From: Clostridia bacterium
Lineage (GTDB): Bacteria > Bacillota > Clostridia > Oscillospirales > CAG-272
Reading direction: 5' to 3'
DNA length: 64,000 nt
Assembly (NCBI GenBank): GCA_017456145.1
Contig: JAFTJZ010000025.1
Coordinates: 1 to 64,000, forward strand
The notes under the pieces were generated by a model, which was given only the letters and a program-made list of their open reading frames with translations, was not told where the DNA came from and did not search any database. Position 1 is the stretch's first letter. Every line of letters starts with the position of its first letter. Of the stretch, positions 17,577-26,450 are shown in pieces. Both the position numbers and the translations under genes were made by a program.

Positions 17577-17906
17577 ATGAAAAAGACAATGAAGATCCTT
17601 GCACTGGTCATGGTTGCGGCAATGCTGTGCTGCGTGCTCGCATCCTGCGGCAACACCCTCAAGGGTACCTACGCTGCTGAGGTTGCTACCATCAGAACCG
17701 CCTATAATTTTGACGGTGACACGGTAACCATCGATGCAGGCGCTCTCGGGGTCTCTACGCAGGTTGCAGAAGGCACCTATGAGATCAAGGACGATCAGAT
17801 CATTTTCACCTTCGGCGATGACAACAAGTACACCGGCACCTTCAGTTTTGAGAAGGGCGACGATTACATTAAGATCAACGGCATCACCTATACGTTGGAA
17901 GATTGA
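17577..17906 (+). CDS. Small lipoprotein of unknown function
   Basis: The 109-residue protein begins with a lysine-containing, hydrophobic lipoprotein signal ending LASC, with the lipidated cysteine at 24. The mature part of about 85 residues is rich in beta-strand-like stretches (GTYAAEVATIRTAYNFDGDT, GTYEIKDDQIIFTF, GTFSFEKGDDYIKINGITYT), suggesting a small lipocalin-like or beta-sheet sandwich domain as in many clostridial lipoproteins. AAAGGGG lies upstream of the ATG. It has its own consensus promoter and its own strong terminator, so it is a single-gene transcript. The function is unknown. Confidence 0.85.
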   Translation: MKKTMKILALVMVAAMLCCVLASCGNTLKGTYAAEVATIRTAYNFDGDTVTIDAGALGVSTQVAEGTYEIKDDQIIFTFGDDNKYTGTFSFEKGDDYIKINGITYTLED

Positions 17907-17935
17907 TCGCTGTATTATTATAATACCGCAGACAA

Positions 17936-17984
17936 AAGCCTCGGGGCAACGGTTGGAAAAACCGAGCGCCCCGGGGCTTTTTTA
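17936..17984 (+). terminator. Strong intrinsic terminator
   Basis: AAAGCCTCGGGGC (17936-17948) pairs with GCCCCGGGGCTTT (17969-17981) with a single G-T wobble, followed by a T-run. It ends the small lipoprotein transcript. Confidence 0.9.
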
Positions 17985-18010
17985 TCAAAAAAACACGGAG
18001 GATCGTTTTT

Positions 18011-18127
18011 ATGTCAAGCTATCATCATGTGCAGACCAAACAGGGCGCGGGAACGGTCACCTTCCATCTCCCCACCGTTGCACCGCACACGCTGATCCCC
18101 GTCATCGAGATCTTCCTCAAGGAATAA
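18011..18127 (+). CDS. Small ORF of 38 residues, unknown
   Basis: An open frame from ATG 18011 to TAA 18127 has GGAGGA about 9 bases upstream. The predicted peptide begins MSSYHHVQTKQGAGTVTFHL and ends IPVIEIFLKE. It sits between a terminator and the acetyltransferase gene, 49 bases before the latter, and could be the first gene of that transcript. No family was recognised. The ribosome site and spacing favour translation, but the length is short enough for chance. Confidence 0.45.
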   Translation: MSSYHHVQTKQGAGTVTFHLPTVAPHTLIPVIEIFLKE

Positions 18128-18176
18128 GGCGGGAAAGAAAAACAACAAGAAAAATCAAAGGAAAGGCAAGAGAATC

Positions 18177-18797
18177 ATGTCAAAAATGAGCGAACGCTTA
18201 CATACGGGAGAGCTATATTTGCCGGGAGATGAGACGATCATGCAAAAGCAGCTGAGCTGTCTGGATCGGCTGCAGGCCTTCAATGCCATCCCTCCCTCTC
18301 ATATCAAGGAAAAGACCGCCCTGATGAAAAAAATGTTTGCCGAGATGGGAGAGGGCTGTTATATCGAAACACCCATGCACGCCAACTGGGGCGGATATCA
18401 TCTCCATCTCGGAAAAAACGTCTACGCCAACTTCAATCTGACGCTGGTGGACGATACGCACATCTACATTGGAGACAACACTCTGCTGGGGCCCGGCGTC
18501 ACGCTTGCCACGGCGGGACATCCCATCTGCCCCGCACTGCGTGCCAAGGGCTATCAATATAACGCCCCCATCCGCATCGGCAAAAATTGCTGGCTGGGTG
18601 CGGGCGTCATGGTCATGCCGGGCGTCACCATCGGTGATGATACGGTCGTCGGTGCGGGCAGCATCGTGACCGGGGATCTTCCCGCGGGAGTGGTCGCGGT
18701 GGGCAATCCCTGCCGTGTTATGCGGGAGATCGGTGCGAAAGACCGCGAATATTACTTCAAGGATCGTCGCATCGATTGGAATGATATCGAGCAATGA
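18177..18797 (+). CDS. Hexapeptide-repeat acetyltransferase (maltose/galactoside O-acetyltransferase type)
   Basis: The 206-residue protein has the family layout: an N-terminal helical cap (LSCLDRLQAFNAIPP), then left-handed beta-helix hexapeptide turns (HIYIGDNTLLGPGVTL, PIRIGKNCWLGAGVMVMPGV, TIGDDTVVGAGSIV). The catalytic histidine is H115 in ATAGHP. These enzymes transfer acetyl from acetyl-CoA to a sugar hydroxyl. It starts at 18177 behind AAAGG; a second ATG three codons on is possible. It is followed 27 bases later by an MFS carrier, suggesting a sugar import/modification or detoxification pair. Confidence 0.9.
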   Translation: MSKMSERLHTGELYLPGDETIMQKQLSCLDRLQAFNAIPPSHIKEKTALMKKMFAEMGEGCYIETPMHANWGGYHLHLGKNVYANFNLTLVDDTHIYIGDNTLLGPGVTLATAGHPICPALRAKGYQYNAPIRIGKNCWLGAGVMVMPGVTIGDDTVVGAGSIVTGDLPAGVVAVGNPCRVMREIGAKDREYYFKDRRIDWNDIEQ

Positions 18798-18824
18798 TCA
18801 TACTAAAATGCACAGGAGACTTCC

Positions 18825-20129
18825 ATGAATAAAAGCAAAGGCCACTCGCCACGCTTTTACCTTACCCTGACGCTCTTGAGCCTGATCGGGCAGATCGCGT
18901 GGGTGGTTGAGAATATGTATCTCAACGTCTTTCTTTATAAAATGTTCCGCGCCTCGGCGGCGGATATCTCACGGATGGTCGCAGCCAGCGCGGTCGCGGC
19001 TACCTTGACCACCGTCCTCATCGGCGCACTCTCGGATCGGATCGGCAAGCGCAAGCTGTTCATCTGCGGCGGCTATATTCTCTGGGGGATCTCGATCCTT
19101 GGCTTTACGCTGCTGCGGCTCGATATCATCTCCGCACTCTTCCCTGCCGCCGTATCGGCAGCCTCGCTGGGCGTTTCGCTGGTCATCGCGCTGGACTGTA
19201 TCATGACCTTCTTCGGCTCGTCTGCCAACGATGCCGCCTTTAATGCCTGGCTGACCGACAGCACCGATCGAACCAACCGCGGCACCGCCGAGGGTATCAA
19301 CGCCATGATGCCGCTGGTCGCCATTCTCGCCGTCTTTGGCGGATTTATGGCGTTCGATCTGGACGCGCCGCAGAGCTGGACGTACATCTTCGCCATCATC
19401 GGCGGCATCGTCACCGCGGTGGGCGTGCTTGGCTGCTTTCTTTTGCGGGAGCCGCCCATCCGTCCGTCACAGCAGGGCTACCTGCGCACCGTCGTCCACG
19501 GCTTTCTTCCCTCCACCGTCAAAAAGAACGGCCGCCTTTATCTCACCCTGATCGGCTTTATTCTTTTTAATACCTCCATCCAGATTTTCATGCCCTATCT
19601 CATCCTATATTATGAGGTCTCGCTGGGCATGAGCAATTACGTTTTCGTCATGGCACCCGCCATTCTGCTTGCCTCGGTCGCCACCGCGCTGTGGGGCAAG
19701 GTCTATGATAAACGCGGATTTTCTCTGACGGTATGGGTCAGTCTCGGGGTGCTTGCTGCGGGGTATCTCCTTCTCTTTTTCGTCCGCGCAACGCCTCTTG
19801 TCTTTGTCGGCTCGCTGCTGATGATGTGCGGCTATCTGTGCGGCATGGCGGTCTTTGGTGCCCGCATCCGCGACCTGACTCCCGGTGGCGCGGCAGGAAT
19901 GTTTCAGGGTGTACGCATCTTCTCGCAGGTGCTCGTCCCGGGCGTCCTCGGTCCTTGGATCGGCAAGCTGGTTCTGGCCAATGCCGAGACCATCCTCAAC
20001 AGCGACGGCACCGAGTCCTTTGTGCCTGATGCCAACATCTTCGCAGCGGCGCTCGTCCCGATCGTATTGCTCTGTTGCCTGCTCGCCTTCACCCTGCGCA
20101 GCCGACGCGACAAAACCCCCACCACTTAA
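18825..20129 (+). CDS. MFS transporter, probably sugar-type
   Basis: The 434-residue integral membrane protein has about 12 hydrophobic segments and the MFS loop motif between helices 2 and 3 (GALSDRIGKRKLF). The N-terminal segment IGQIAWVVENMYLNVFLYKM resembles SLC45/GPH-like sugar carriers of Clostridia, and a second motif copy KVYDKRGF lies in the C-half. Transport substrate and coupling ion are not evident. GGAGA precedes the ATG. Co-transcription with the acetyltransferase is likely given the 27-base gap, and a terminator follows. Confidence 0.85.
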   Translation: MNKSKGHSPRFYLTLTLLSLIGQIAWVVENMYLNVFLYKMFRASAADISRMVAASAVAATLTTVLIGALSDRIGKRKLFICGGYILWGISILGFTLLRLDIISALFPAAVSAASLGVSLVIALDCIMTFFGSSANDAAFNAWLTDSTDRTNRGTAEGINAMMPLVAILAVFGGFMAFDLDAPQSWTYIFAIIGGIVTAVGVLGCFLLREPPIRPSQQGYLRTVVHGFLPSTVKKNGRLYLTLIGFILFNTSIQIFMPYLILYYEVSLGMSNYVFVMAPAILLASVATALWGKVYDKRGFSLTVWVSLGVLAAGYLLLFFVRATPLVFVGSLLMMCGYLCGMAVFGARIRDLTPGGAAGMFQGVRIFSQVLVPGVLGPWIGKLVLANAETILNSDGTESFVPDANIFAAALVPIVLLCCLLAFTLRSRRDKTPTT

Positions 20130-20135
20130 AAAAAC

Positions 20136-20175
20136 GGGTTTCCCACAAGAATGAGGGAAACCCTGATTTTTATTT
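20136..20175. terminator. Intrinsic terminator between convergent genes
   Basis: GGGTTTCCC (20136-20144) pairs with GGGAAACCC (20155-20163), flanked by an A-run before and a TGATTTTTATTTT tract after. It can stop transcripts from both directions. Confidence 0.85.
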
Positions 20176-20243
20176 TGCCAGGCCGCGCCAAAACACGAAA
20201 TCGCGTTTTCCCTTGGAAAGTCCTTGTGCGCAAAGCAGACCTG

Positions 20244-20837
20244 CTACGGCTTGGACTTCCCGATGACATCGGCCGGATAATACTCCAGTTTCATAGACAT
20301 ATAATTCATATATCGCATTCTTTTCAATCGCAACGACCGATTTTCGAACACGCTGATATCAACCGCCTCCCAAAGCAAAACCCATGCCGCAATATCGATC
20401 ACCTCCGACCAGATCACACTGTCTTGTCGGTATTCCAAAAAGATCGCCAGCGCAAGAACCAATATTCCGACCCACGTTAAGACCAAAACGATCAGATTAT
20501 TTCGTTTCAGATCCCTGTCGTTGACGTAATATTTGGCCGAATAATATTCTTTCGTTGCACTTCGGTACATTATCTTTTCCTGCTCATCAATACAATTCCC
20601 GTAGATCCGCAAGGTCAACTGCTGATTCGGAGGAATTGTCTGCGTATGATTTTCGATAAATTCAGCAACCTCTGTGCTGATCATTGGGTTTTTGTTAGGT
20701 GAATATACAGATAAAAAATCCCGATCGTCTTCAACTCGCATATTGATGATCGCACGTCCGTCACGGTCCTGCTCATATTGCCGATGCAACAGCTGCTGAT
20801 CTATTTCCCGTCTTCTTTTATAAAAAGATTTTCGCAT
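20244..20837 (-). CDS. Membrane protein with two transmembrane segments, unknown
   Basis: The 197-residue protein has a charged N-terminal domain (about 1-110), then two hydrophobic segments: NLIVLVLTWVGILVLALAIF at about 113-132 and SEVIDIAAWVLLWEAV near 143-158. A basic C-terminal tail follows. No family was recognised. GAGAAGG lies upstream of the ATG. It is the only intact gene of the window that ends in TAG. Its base composition is visibly more AT-rich than its neighbours, as in the adjacent broken plsC gene and the NYN gene, hinting at a different origin. Confidence 0.7.
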   Translation of the reverse strand: MRKSFYKRRREIDQQLLHRQYEQDRDGRAIINMRVEDDRDFLSVYSPNKNPMISTEVAEFIENHTQTIPPNQQLTLRIYGNCIDEQEKIMYRSATKEYYSAKYYVNDRDLKRNNLIVLVLTWVGILVLALAIFLEYRQDSVIWSEVIDIAAWVLLWEAVDISVFENRSLRLKRMRYMNYMSMKLEYYPADVIGKSKP

Positions 20838-21014
20838 ATGGTCTTACTGCCTTCTCACATCATTTGATTCGATTTTGACAAATTGGTTTGGATTTGGTTT
20901 CATCCTGTTGATCTCCCGCAAGCTTCCTTTATTTCGGAGCAAGCCAAACACACCCCGTCCTCCATCTGTTAAAATTCAACTGTGGGGGAATAAAATGCGC
21001 GTGCACGGATATCG

Positions 21015-21749
21015 TCAGCACTGATGATCCGATTTCAAATAGGTTTCTATCTTTTCCCTGACGGTGTCGCAAAGCTCGTTTGTCCTTGTGGTGCACACCT
21101 GCTTTGCGGGAATGACGTCCAAGATCGCCAAATCCACGTGTGAGCGGCGGAAGGGAAAATTCTTATGGATTTTTTCCGTACCGCGAATGGCGACGACCGC
21201 AATGGCGGAATTTCCCTTTTGCGCAATTCGCAGAACACCGCTGTGAAACGGTAACAATTTGCCTGATTTGGAGCGAGTTCCCTCGGGATACACGCCGACC
21301 GATACCTCGCCGCTTTTCAAAAGCTCGCCCGCCTTGTTCATGGTGTCGAGCGCTTTTCGCGGGTTCTCACGGTCAATCTCCATAAAGCAGCATCGGCGAA
21401 TCATCCTTCCGAAAAACGGTATTCTGAAGTTCTCTGCCTTGGATATGTAAGAAATCTGCTAATCTCTTAATACGTACCACGTGATGATCGGATCAAAGTT
21501 GGAGCGGTGATTGCCCACAAATAATAATTTCTGTCCCCGGGGCAGCTTTTCCGTCCCGCTTACGTGAACCTTGACACGTAGAAACCACAGCCCGATCACA
21601 CTTGCCATATTCAAAAGGAAACGATACCCTTTACTGTCACTTTTGTACTCCTTCTTCGGGTTGACAAACAAGCCAAAAAAGCCGGGAATTAAGAAGTACA
21701 ACAGCGCAAGTCCCAAAATAACACCTAAAATCCACAATACGATCTTCAT
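21015..21749 (-). pseudogene. plsC: 1-acyl-sn-glycerol-3-phosphate acyltransferase (PlsC-like) interrupted by one in-frame TAG
   Basis: The reading frame is continuous over 245 codons apart from a TAG at 21459-21461 (codon 97). Upstream: an N-terminal membrane segment and acyltransferase motif I, NHRSNFD (H81, D86). Downstream in the same frame: QISYISKAENFRIPFFGRM, then the EGTR motif (about 156-159). The stop falls in the loop between these motifs, where a continuous protein is expected. A single AAG-to-TAG change would explain it. Alternatives are a sequencing error, or two split polypeptides, since an ATG at 21404 could restart translation. PlsC enzymes make phosphatidic acid for membranes. 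Confidence 0.8.
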
Positions 21750-21879
21750 TGCTCATTACCTTATCTGTGATGATCTTGTTGATGCAGAAATACGATCTCC
21801 CGAAAAACACATATTTCTTGATTTTGCAACAAAATTATACCGTTAAAATCTAAACTGAAACGAAACAAATCAAAAAATC

Positions 21880-22040
21880 GGGGGTAAGCCAAATGCAAAA
21901 AATGCATTTGACTCCCCCTGTCGTCTATGCTTTGTTAAACACCGCAATTTTTACCTGCATTGCAGGTGAAAGCGCAAATTCCGCACAAAAAAAGCCTGTC
22001 GTCGGCTTTTGCGAAGGGGCTGCGCCAATGGCGCAGCCCC
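21880..22040. repeat. Dispersed palindromic element, copy 1 (full length)
   Basis: A hairpin of GGGGG-AAGCCAAATGCA and TGCATTTGACTCCCCC (21880-21918) is followed by a second module (GTTAAACACCGCAATTTTTACC ... GCAGGTGAAAGCGCAAATTCCGC, about 21933-21983) and a third (AAAGCCTGTCGTCGGCTTTTGC plus a GGGGCTGCGCC/GGCGCAGCCCC hairpin ending at 22040). It fills the 311-base gap between the plsC-like gene and the next gene. Related copies are at 29607, 33084, 41382, 49999, 51646, 58690 and 63282. Short ORFs that start inside it are not supported as genes. Confidence 0.9.
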
Positions 22041-22061
22041 TGAATGATACATTTGTTTACC

Positions 22062-24209
22062 TTACGCTCTCTTCCCCGCGGGGGTGAATCGCATGACGAA
22101 CAGCTCGGTCGGCTCGCCCTTGAGCGTGACGGTGGTCTTGGCGGTCACGGGGTGAGATTCCAGCAGCTCGCCCGTCTCGTCAAAGATATCCAGCACAAAG
22201 CGGGTGGCATCGGAAAATTCGGTGATGTCCAGCGTCAACGTGGTGGTGCGGGTATTCTCATCCAGTACGGCAAAGCCCAGCACCGCGCCGTCCAGCGTGT
22301 AAAAGCCCGCGCGCGAGCCCTTGCCATTCTTGGTCATGGCACACTCTCCGATGTTCTTGCCGTCGGTAAAGAACGGCAAAAACGTCTTGCGCAACGCACT
22401 GAGTCGCTTGAGTGTAGCGGCAAATTCGGGATAGTCCGCGATCATGGCAGAGCCGTTCATCAGCCCCGGCTTGGAGGGGTAGGCGTTCATCATCAAATTG
22501 TCCATGAAGATGTACTTGGCATACAGCGGCGAGGAATCGACGTTCATGTTGGGACGCTCGGTCTCCACGGCATACAGATAAGGACGGAAGTCGGTCACGC
22601 CCTCCTGCCACCAAAGCCATGTCCATTGGCTGTCGCAGTTATCAATGTCAGACTCCATATAGAAGGTAGATTCCGCAGAGAAATGCGCGTTCGGGTACAT
22701 CGCCTGTGTTTCGGTGCGGTACTCGTTGATCAGATCGTGCAGCGCATCATTGGCAGCGGGCAGAACGTACTGATCCCATGCGATGGAGGGGCAATGCGCC
22801 TCGTCGCGCCAGAAACGCAGCGACTGCATGACCGCCTCGCGCCACCAATCCACGTCTAAGTTGCCCATGTTGTGGCTGCTCCACGACTTCATATACGGCG
22901 CGCGGAAGACAGGCACCGCCTTGATGGTCTCTGCCCAAGAGGCATCCACCTGCAGCCCTCTCTTTTGCGCCTCGGCATACCAGATCTGCACCATGGAGAC
23001 CAGCGGATAGACCTCCACGCCAAGCTCGGCTGCCTTTTTCACACCTGCAACAAAGCCGTCAAAGCCGCCGTACTCGGGATAAAAGCATTCCTTGGTCATC
23101 GGGAATCCCGTGTAGGTGCTGCCCCACAGGTTCATGCCCGAAAGTCCGACGTCGGCAATGTCCTTTGCAAGCGCGGGAAAATCAAGATAGGTCCAGTTGG
23201 CATCCTCCTCGTCCTTGGGATACCCCGAGCCCATCCAGATGGTGCGGAATCCCATCCACTCCTTCATGCACTGCGGCACGGGAACAACTCTTTTCTGATT
23301 CTTCTTGACCCAGGCACGATAAGGCTCGATGCCGTTGACCCAACCGCCCAGGTGCGGAGTCAGAACGTAGATGCCGCTGTCATAGGTCTCGCCCTTGCCA
23401 AGGTTGAGATACTGCATCGAGGCGATGCGCATGGTGCGGTTTTTATGGTTGAGCTTGACCCAGTAGGTGTCGTTGCTGCCCATCCAATATTTGTTTTCGG
23501 GCCCCCAGCCCCACGCCTGACGGTAGAGAGAGACGCCCGCCTTCAGGCTACCGAAATCAAACCAGCGTCCGCCCATGGCACGGTCCGCGCCATTGGCGGG
23601 GAAAAAGCCGGCGGGCGAGAAAAACTGCCCCGCGACGGTGCGGTTCTCACCGTAAAAGCGCTCACGACTGCGGGGGGTGCTGGTCTGCTCCTCATAGGGA
23701 TTGGAGTGGAAGAGGCTGGTGGTAAAACGCGCCTCTGCCTCCCCGCTGACGGGAGAGAGTCCCTCTAAATTGGGGAAAAGGATCTGACGCACGGGGTTGT
23801 CCGTTCCGTTTTTGACGGTGCAGCGCAGATCAATGGACTGTCCGTCCTCGTTGGGCGAGAGGGTGACCACTACCTTGATCTCCCCTTGGGGGATCTTGTC
23901 CTTTGGAATGTCAATATTCAATGCCATGCCGCGCCAGGTGATGCTCACGCTGCCGTGGTCGGTTGCGATCTTGGGGGCGACAGAATGATATTTTGCACAG
24001 GGGTGCATACGCAGCGGATCATAATCCAGATGAACCGGCCATGCAAGATCGACCAGAGCGCAGGGCGCACCGATAAATTCGGGGGAGCCCGAGCGGCGCA
24101 GCGAGGTGATGGCGCCGGTGGCAAGATCGAGCGTGATCTGGTTGCCGTTCATGCGAAAGGAGGCTGTTCCCGCCTCGGTGTCGCGATAAATACGCAGAGT
24201 TGTGCTCAT
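22062..24209 (-). CDS. Glycosidase-like protein (GH36/DUF6259-like TIM barrel)
   Basis: The 715-residue protein has no signal peptide. The layout is an N-terminal beta-sandwich (about 1-290), then a TIM barrel with MGFRTIWMGSGYP, VGLSGMNLWGSTYTGFPM, GNLDVDWWREAVMQ and CPSIAWDQYVLP, then a C-terminal beta domain. Acidic residues at strand ends, such as D in IAWDQY and E in HFSAESTFYMESD, are catalytic candidates. It resembles alpha-galactosidase-like/DUF6259-type enzymes, but no family assignment can be made by eye. ACGAGG precedes the ATG and a sigma-70 promoter is at 24260. It stands alone on its transcript. Confidence 0.65.
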   Translation of the reverse strand: MSTTLRIYRDTEAGTASFRMNGNQITLDLATGAITSLRRSGSPEFIGAPCALVDLAWPVHLDYDPLRMHPCAKYHSVAPKIATDHGSVSITWRGMALNIDIPKDKIPQGEIKVVVTLSPNEDGQSIDLRCTVKNGTDNPVRQILFPNLEGLSPVSGEAEARFTTSLFHSNPYEEQTSTPRSRERFYGENRTVAGQFFSPAGFFPANGADRAMGGRWFDFGSLKAGVSLYRQAWGWGPENKYWMGSNDTYWVKLNHKNRTMRIASMQYLNLGKGETYDSGIYVLTPHLGGWVNGIEPYRAWVKKNQKRVVPVPQCMKEWMGFRTIWMGSGYPKDEEDANWTYLDFPALAKDIADVGLSGMNLWGSTYTGFPMTKECFYPEYGGFDGFVAGVKKAAELGVEVYPLVSMVQIWYAEAQKRGLQVDASWAETIKAVPVFRAPYMKSWSSHNMGNLDVDWWREAVMQSLRFWRDEAHCPSIAWDQYVLPAANDALHDLINEYRTETQAMYPNAHFSAESTFYMESDIDNCDSQWTWLWWQEGVTDFRPYLYAVETERPNMNVDSSPLYAKYIFMDNLMMNAYPSKPGLMNGSAMIADYPEFAATLKRLSALRKTFLPFFTDGKNIGECAMTKNGKGSRAGFYTLDGAVLGFAVLDENTRTTTLTLDITEFSDATRFVLDIFDETGELLESHPVTAKTTVTLKGEPTELFVMRFTPAGKRA

Positions 24210-24259
24210 ATTAGTAACCTCGTTTCGTTCACGATGACCGCACAGAGCGGTTTTTTATT

Positions 24260-24288
24260 ATTATACACGATATTCACTGACTTTGCAA
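24260..24288 (-). promoter_or_regulatory. Sigma-70 promoter for the GH36/DUF6259-like gene
   Basis: On the minus strand, TTGCAA (24283-24288) and TATAAT (24260-24265) are 17 bases apart. A small ACCGC/GCGGT stem with a plus-strand T-run (24229-24256) lies in the leader and may end transcripts coming the other way. Confidence 0.75.
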
Positions 24289-24343
24289 TGGAATTTTCCC
24301 ATTTTATCATGGATTTTTTACATTTCTATCGATCAAAGCAGGG

Positions 24344-25102
24344 TTAATCGACCACCCACAGCCCATCCTTGATCAAAAGATCCCAGTTTGGCGCCAGCAT
24401 GGGAATTTTCGGCGCAAACGGTACGGCTCTTTCTTTTTGCGTCAGATACCCGATCTCTATCATACGGATCAGCGTCTGTTCCACCTGTTCTCTTGGCACA
24501 CGACGTGCTCTTGCCACATCGTATACCGTTCCCACAAAGGTCGGAACGCGCGCAGGTGAGGAGGAAACCTCCGCCACATAATCGACGATCATCTTTGCAT
24601 ATCTGAAAAACAGCACCTCATCCCGCGGAATATGCATGACCTCGTCGGCTGCGCCTTGTAAAAACCGACTCATGGTGTTTGGGGCACCGCACACGATCAC
24701 TTTTTTATTTTGTTTCTTTTTCAGGTAATTGACAACAGATTGGAAATGTCCATCTCCCGTGAGGATCAAATATACTTGAATGTTCTTATGATCTGCTGCG
24801 TGCTGATAGATATGATCTAACATGATAAAATCGGTCATGTCCTTTTTGTTCTGTTTATAGGTATTCCCTGTTTCGATGATAGAGTTGGTGATATTTCTCA
24901 GCTCTCCCAGATCCTCCGCCAACAAATTGTTTGAAAAGTCACCGAAGATCTTAATGTCGATCAATTCATACTGTGCTTGAACATCTGCCAACCATGCAGC
25001 AGGATCGGGACGCATACCAAGCTGATGCCGATGGGAATAGAACCAATATTCGTAATCCACAAAGGCAACAGCTTTTTTCTTTTTTTTGCTCTTCCAAAAC
25101 AT
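24344..25102 (-). CDS. NYN-domain protein (putative PIN-like nuclease) with winged-helix-like C-terminus
   Basis: The 252-residue protein has a NYN-type PIN-like fold: AVAFVDYEYWFYSH (first acid D16) near the N-terminus, a DMTDFIMLDHIYQHA segment, and VYLILTGDGHFQSVVNYLKK with the TGDGHF motif. The C-terminal 70 residues (GTVYDVARARRVPREQVEQT...) look like a winged helix. Such proteins are usually RNases or nucleic-acid-processing factors. The start at 25102 is chosen because AGAAAGGA sits eight bases upstream; longer readings would overlap the preceding gene. It follows the activase genes by 46 bases and may be transcribed with them. No known partner toxin or antitoxin gene is seen. Confidence 0.8.
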   Translation of the reverse strand: MFWKSKKKKKAVAFVDYEYWFYSHRHQLGMRPDPAAWLADVQAQYELIDIKIFGDFSNNLLAEDLGELRNITNSIIETGNTYKQNKKDMTDFIMLDHIYQHAADHKNIQVYLILTGDGHFQSVVNYLKKKQNKKVIVCGAPNTMSRFLQGAADEVMHIPRDEVLFFRYAKMIVDYVAEVSSSPARVPTFVGTVYDVARARRVPREQVEQTLIRMIEIGYLTQKERAVPFAPKIPMLAPNWDLLIKDGLWVVD

Positions 25103-25148
25103 CTGCGACATCCTTTCTTGGGTGGTATCGATCATGTTTGATGGTGGG

Positions 25149-26450
25149 TTATTCGATACTTGTCCGGTCACCCTTGGCGTTTGCCAGCATGAGCTTGAGA
25201 CGATTTTCCTGATTGACACGGGTAGCCCCCGCATCGTAATCGATGGCTACGATGTTAATGTCGGGATAAGCGTCACGCAGCGGTTTCATCATGCCCTTGC
25301 CGCAAATGTGGTTGGGCAAGCAGCCGAAGGGCTGGGTGCAGACAATGTTTTTTGTCCCGTGGGTGTATAGCTCCAGCATCTCGGCGGGAAGGAGCCAGCC
25401 CTCCCCCATTTTGATGCCCATGCTCATGTGCTTTTGGATCAGAGCAATGGTCTCCTCAATGGGCGTGGGGGCATCAAAGCGCCCGTCCTCGCGGATCAGA
25501 GCGATCAGTTCCCTTTGCTTGGCGGTCAGATACTTCCAGACGGCCTTCCAGATGGGGTAGCTCCACCCACCCGCGCCGTACAGCTCGTGATCCATCAGGT
25601 TGTTGTAAATGCAGTAAAGAATAAAATCAACAAGCCCCGGGATGACCGCCTCGGCACCGTTGTCCAGAAGGAATTGAGATAGATTGTTGTTACCCAGCGG
25701 GGAGAATTTGACGTAGATCTCACCGACCACGCCGACACGCACCTTGCGATGGGCATTGGGACGGCGCTCAATCGCGGCAAAATCCGAGAGGATCTTTTTA
25801 CAGTTTTTCTTGACCTTCGGGAAGGACGCGCCGTCGCGATCCATACATTCGACCAGCTCCTTGGTATAGCGGTCGGCCAGCGCCTGCGCCGTACCGGGGA
25901 CAGCCTCGTAAGGCTCGGTCTGATTGACCAGCGACATCAGAAGATCGCCGTAGATGATGCCGAAAAACATACGGATCAGAATCGGCAACGTCAGCTTGAA
26001 GCCGGGATGCTTTTCGATGCCCGCCACGCTGAAGGAAATGACGGGAACGTAGCCGTAGCCCGCCTTTACCAGCGCCTTGCGGAGCAGAGAGATGTAGTTG
26101 GAGGCACGGCAACCGCCACCCGTCTGTGCCAGCACCAGTGCGACCTTATGCGGATCATATCTGCCGCTTTGCAGCGCATCGATAAATTGACCGATGACCA
26201 AAATCGCGGGATAGCAGGTGTCGTTATGTACGTAACGGAGTCCCGTCTCGGCAATGTGCGGCCCCTGCGTTTCCATCAGATCGATCTTGTAGCCGCGGTT
26301 GCGCAGAACCTGAATGATCAGCTTGAACTGCATGGGCAGCATATTGGGAACCAGGAGCGTATATCCGCTGTCGCGCATCTCCTCGGTAAAGGCAATGTAG
26401 GGCTGCGCCGACGGGCGGTCGTAGCTGTTCTTGTTTCTCTTGCCGCTCAT
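25149..26450 (-). CDS. 2-hydroxyacyl-CoA dehydratase-related protein (companion half of the activase)
   Basis: The 433-residue protein belongs to the cysteine-rich D-component-like group attached to BadF/HgdC activases. Diagnostic segments are GPHIAETGLRYVHNDTCYPA, LVLAQTGGGCRASNYISLLR and CTQPFGCLPNHICGKGMM, whose cysteines are likely Fe-S ligands. Many Firmicutes carry this module fused to the C-terminus of a protein of about 1400 residues; here it is separate. Its ATG overlaps the TGA of the activase gene (ATGA), implying coupled translation. The substrate is unknown, and dedicated dehydratase alpha/beta subunits are absent. Confidence 0.88.
   Translation of the reverse strand: MSGKRNKNSYDRPSAQPYIAFTEEMRDSGYTLLVPNMLPMQFKLIIQVLRNRGYKIDLMETQGPHIAETGLRYVHNDTCYPAILVIGQFIDALQSGRYDPHKVALVLAQTGGGCRASNYISLLRKALVKAGYGYVPVISFSVAGIEKHPGFKLTLPILIRMFFGIIYGDLLMSLVNQTEPYEAVPGTAQALADRYTKELVECMDRDGASFPKVKKNCKKILSDFAAIERRPNAHRKVRVGVVGEIYVKFSPLGNNNLSQFLLDNGAEAVIPGLVDFILYCIYNNLMDHELYGAGGWSYPIWKAVWKYLTAKQRELIALIREDGRFDAPTPIEETIALIQKHMSMGIKMGEGWLLPAEMLELYTHGTKNIVCTQPFGCLPNHICGKGMMKPLRDAYPDINIVAIDYDAGATRVNQENRLKLMLANAKGDRTSIE

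Noticed and set aside
21893..22087. Short ORFs beginning MQKMHL inside the dispersed palindromes (also near 29619 and 58675)
   Set aside because: The ATG lies in the hairpin loop of the repeat, the peptides differ after the repeat, and no ribosome site is present.
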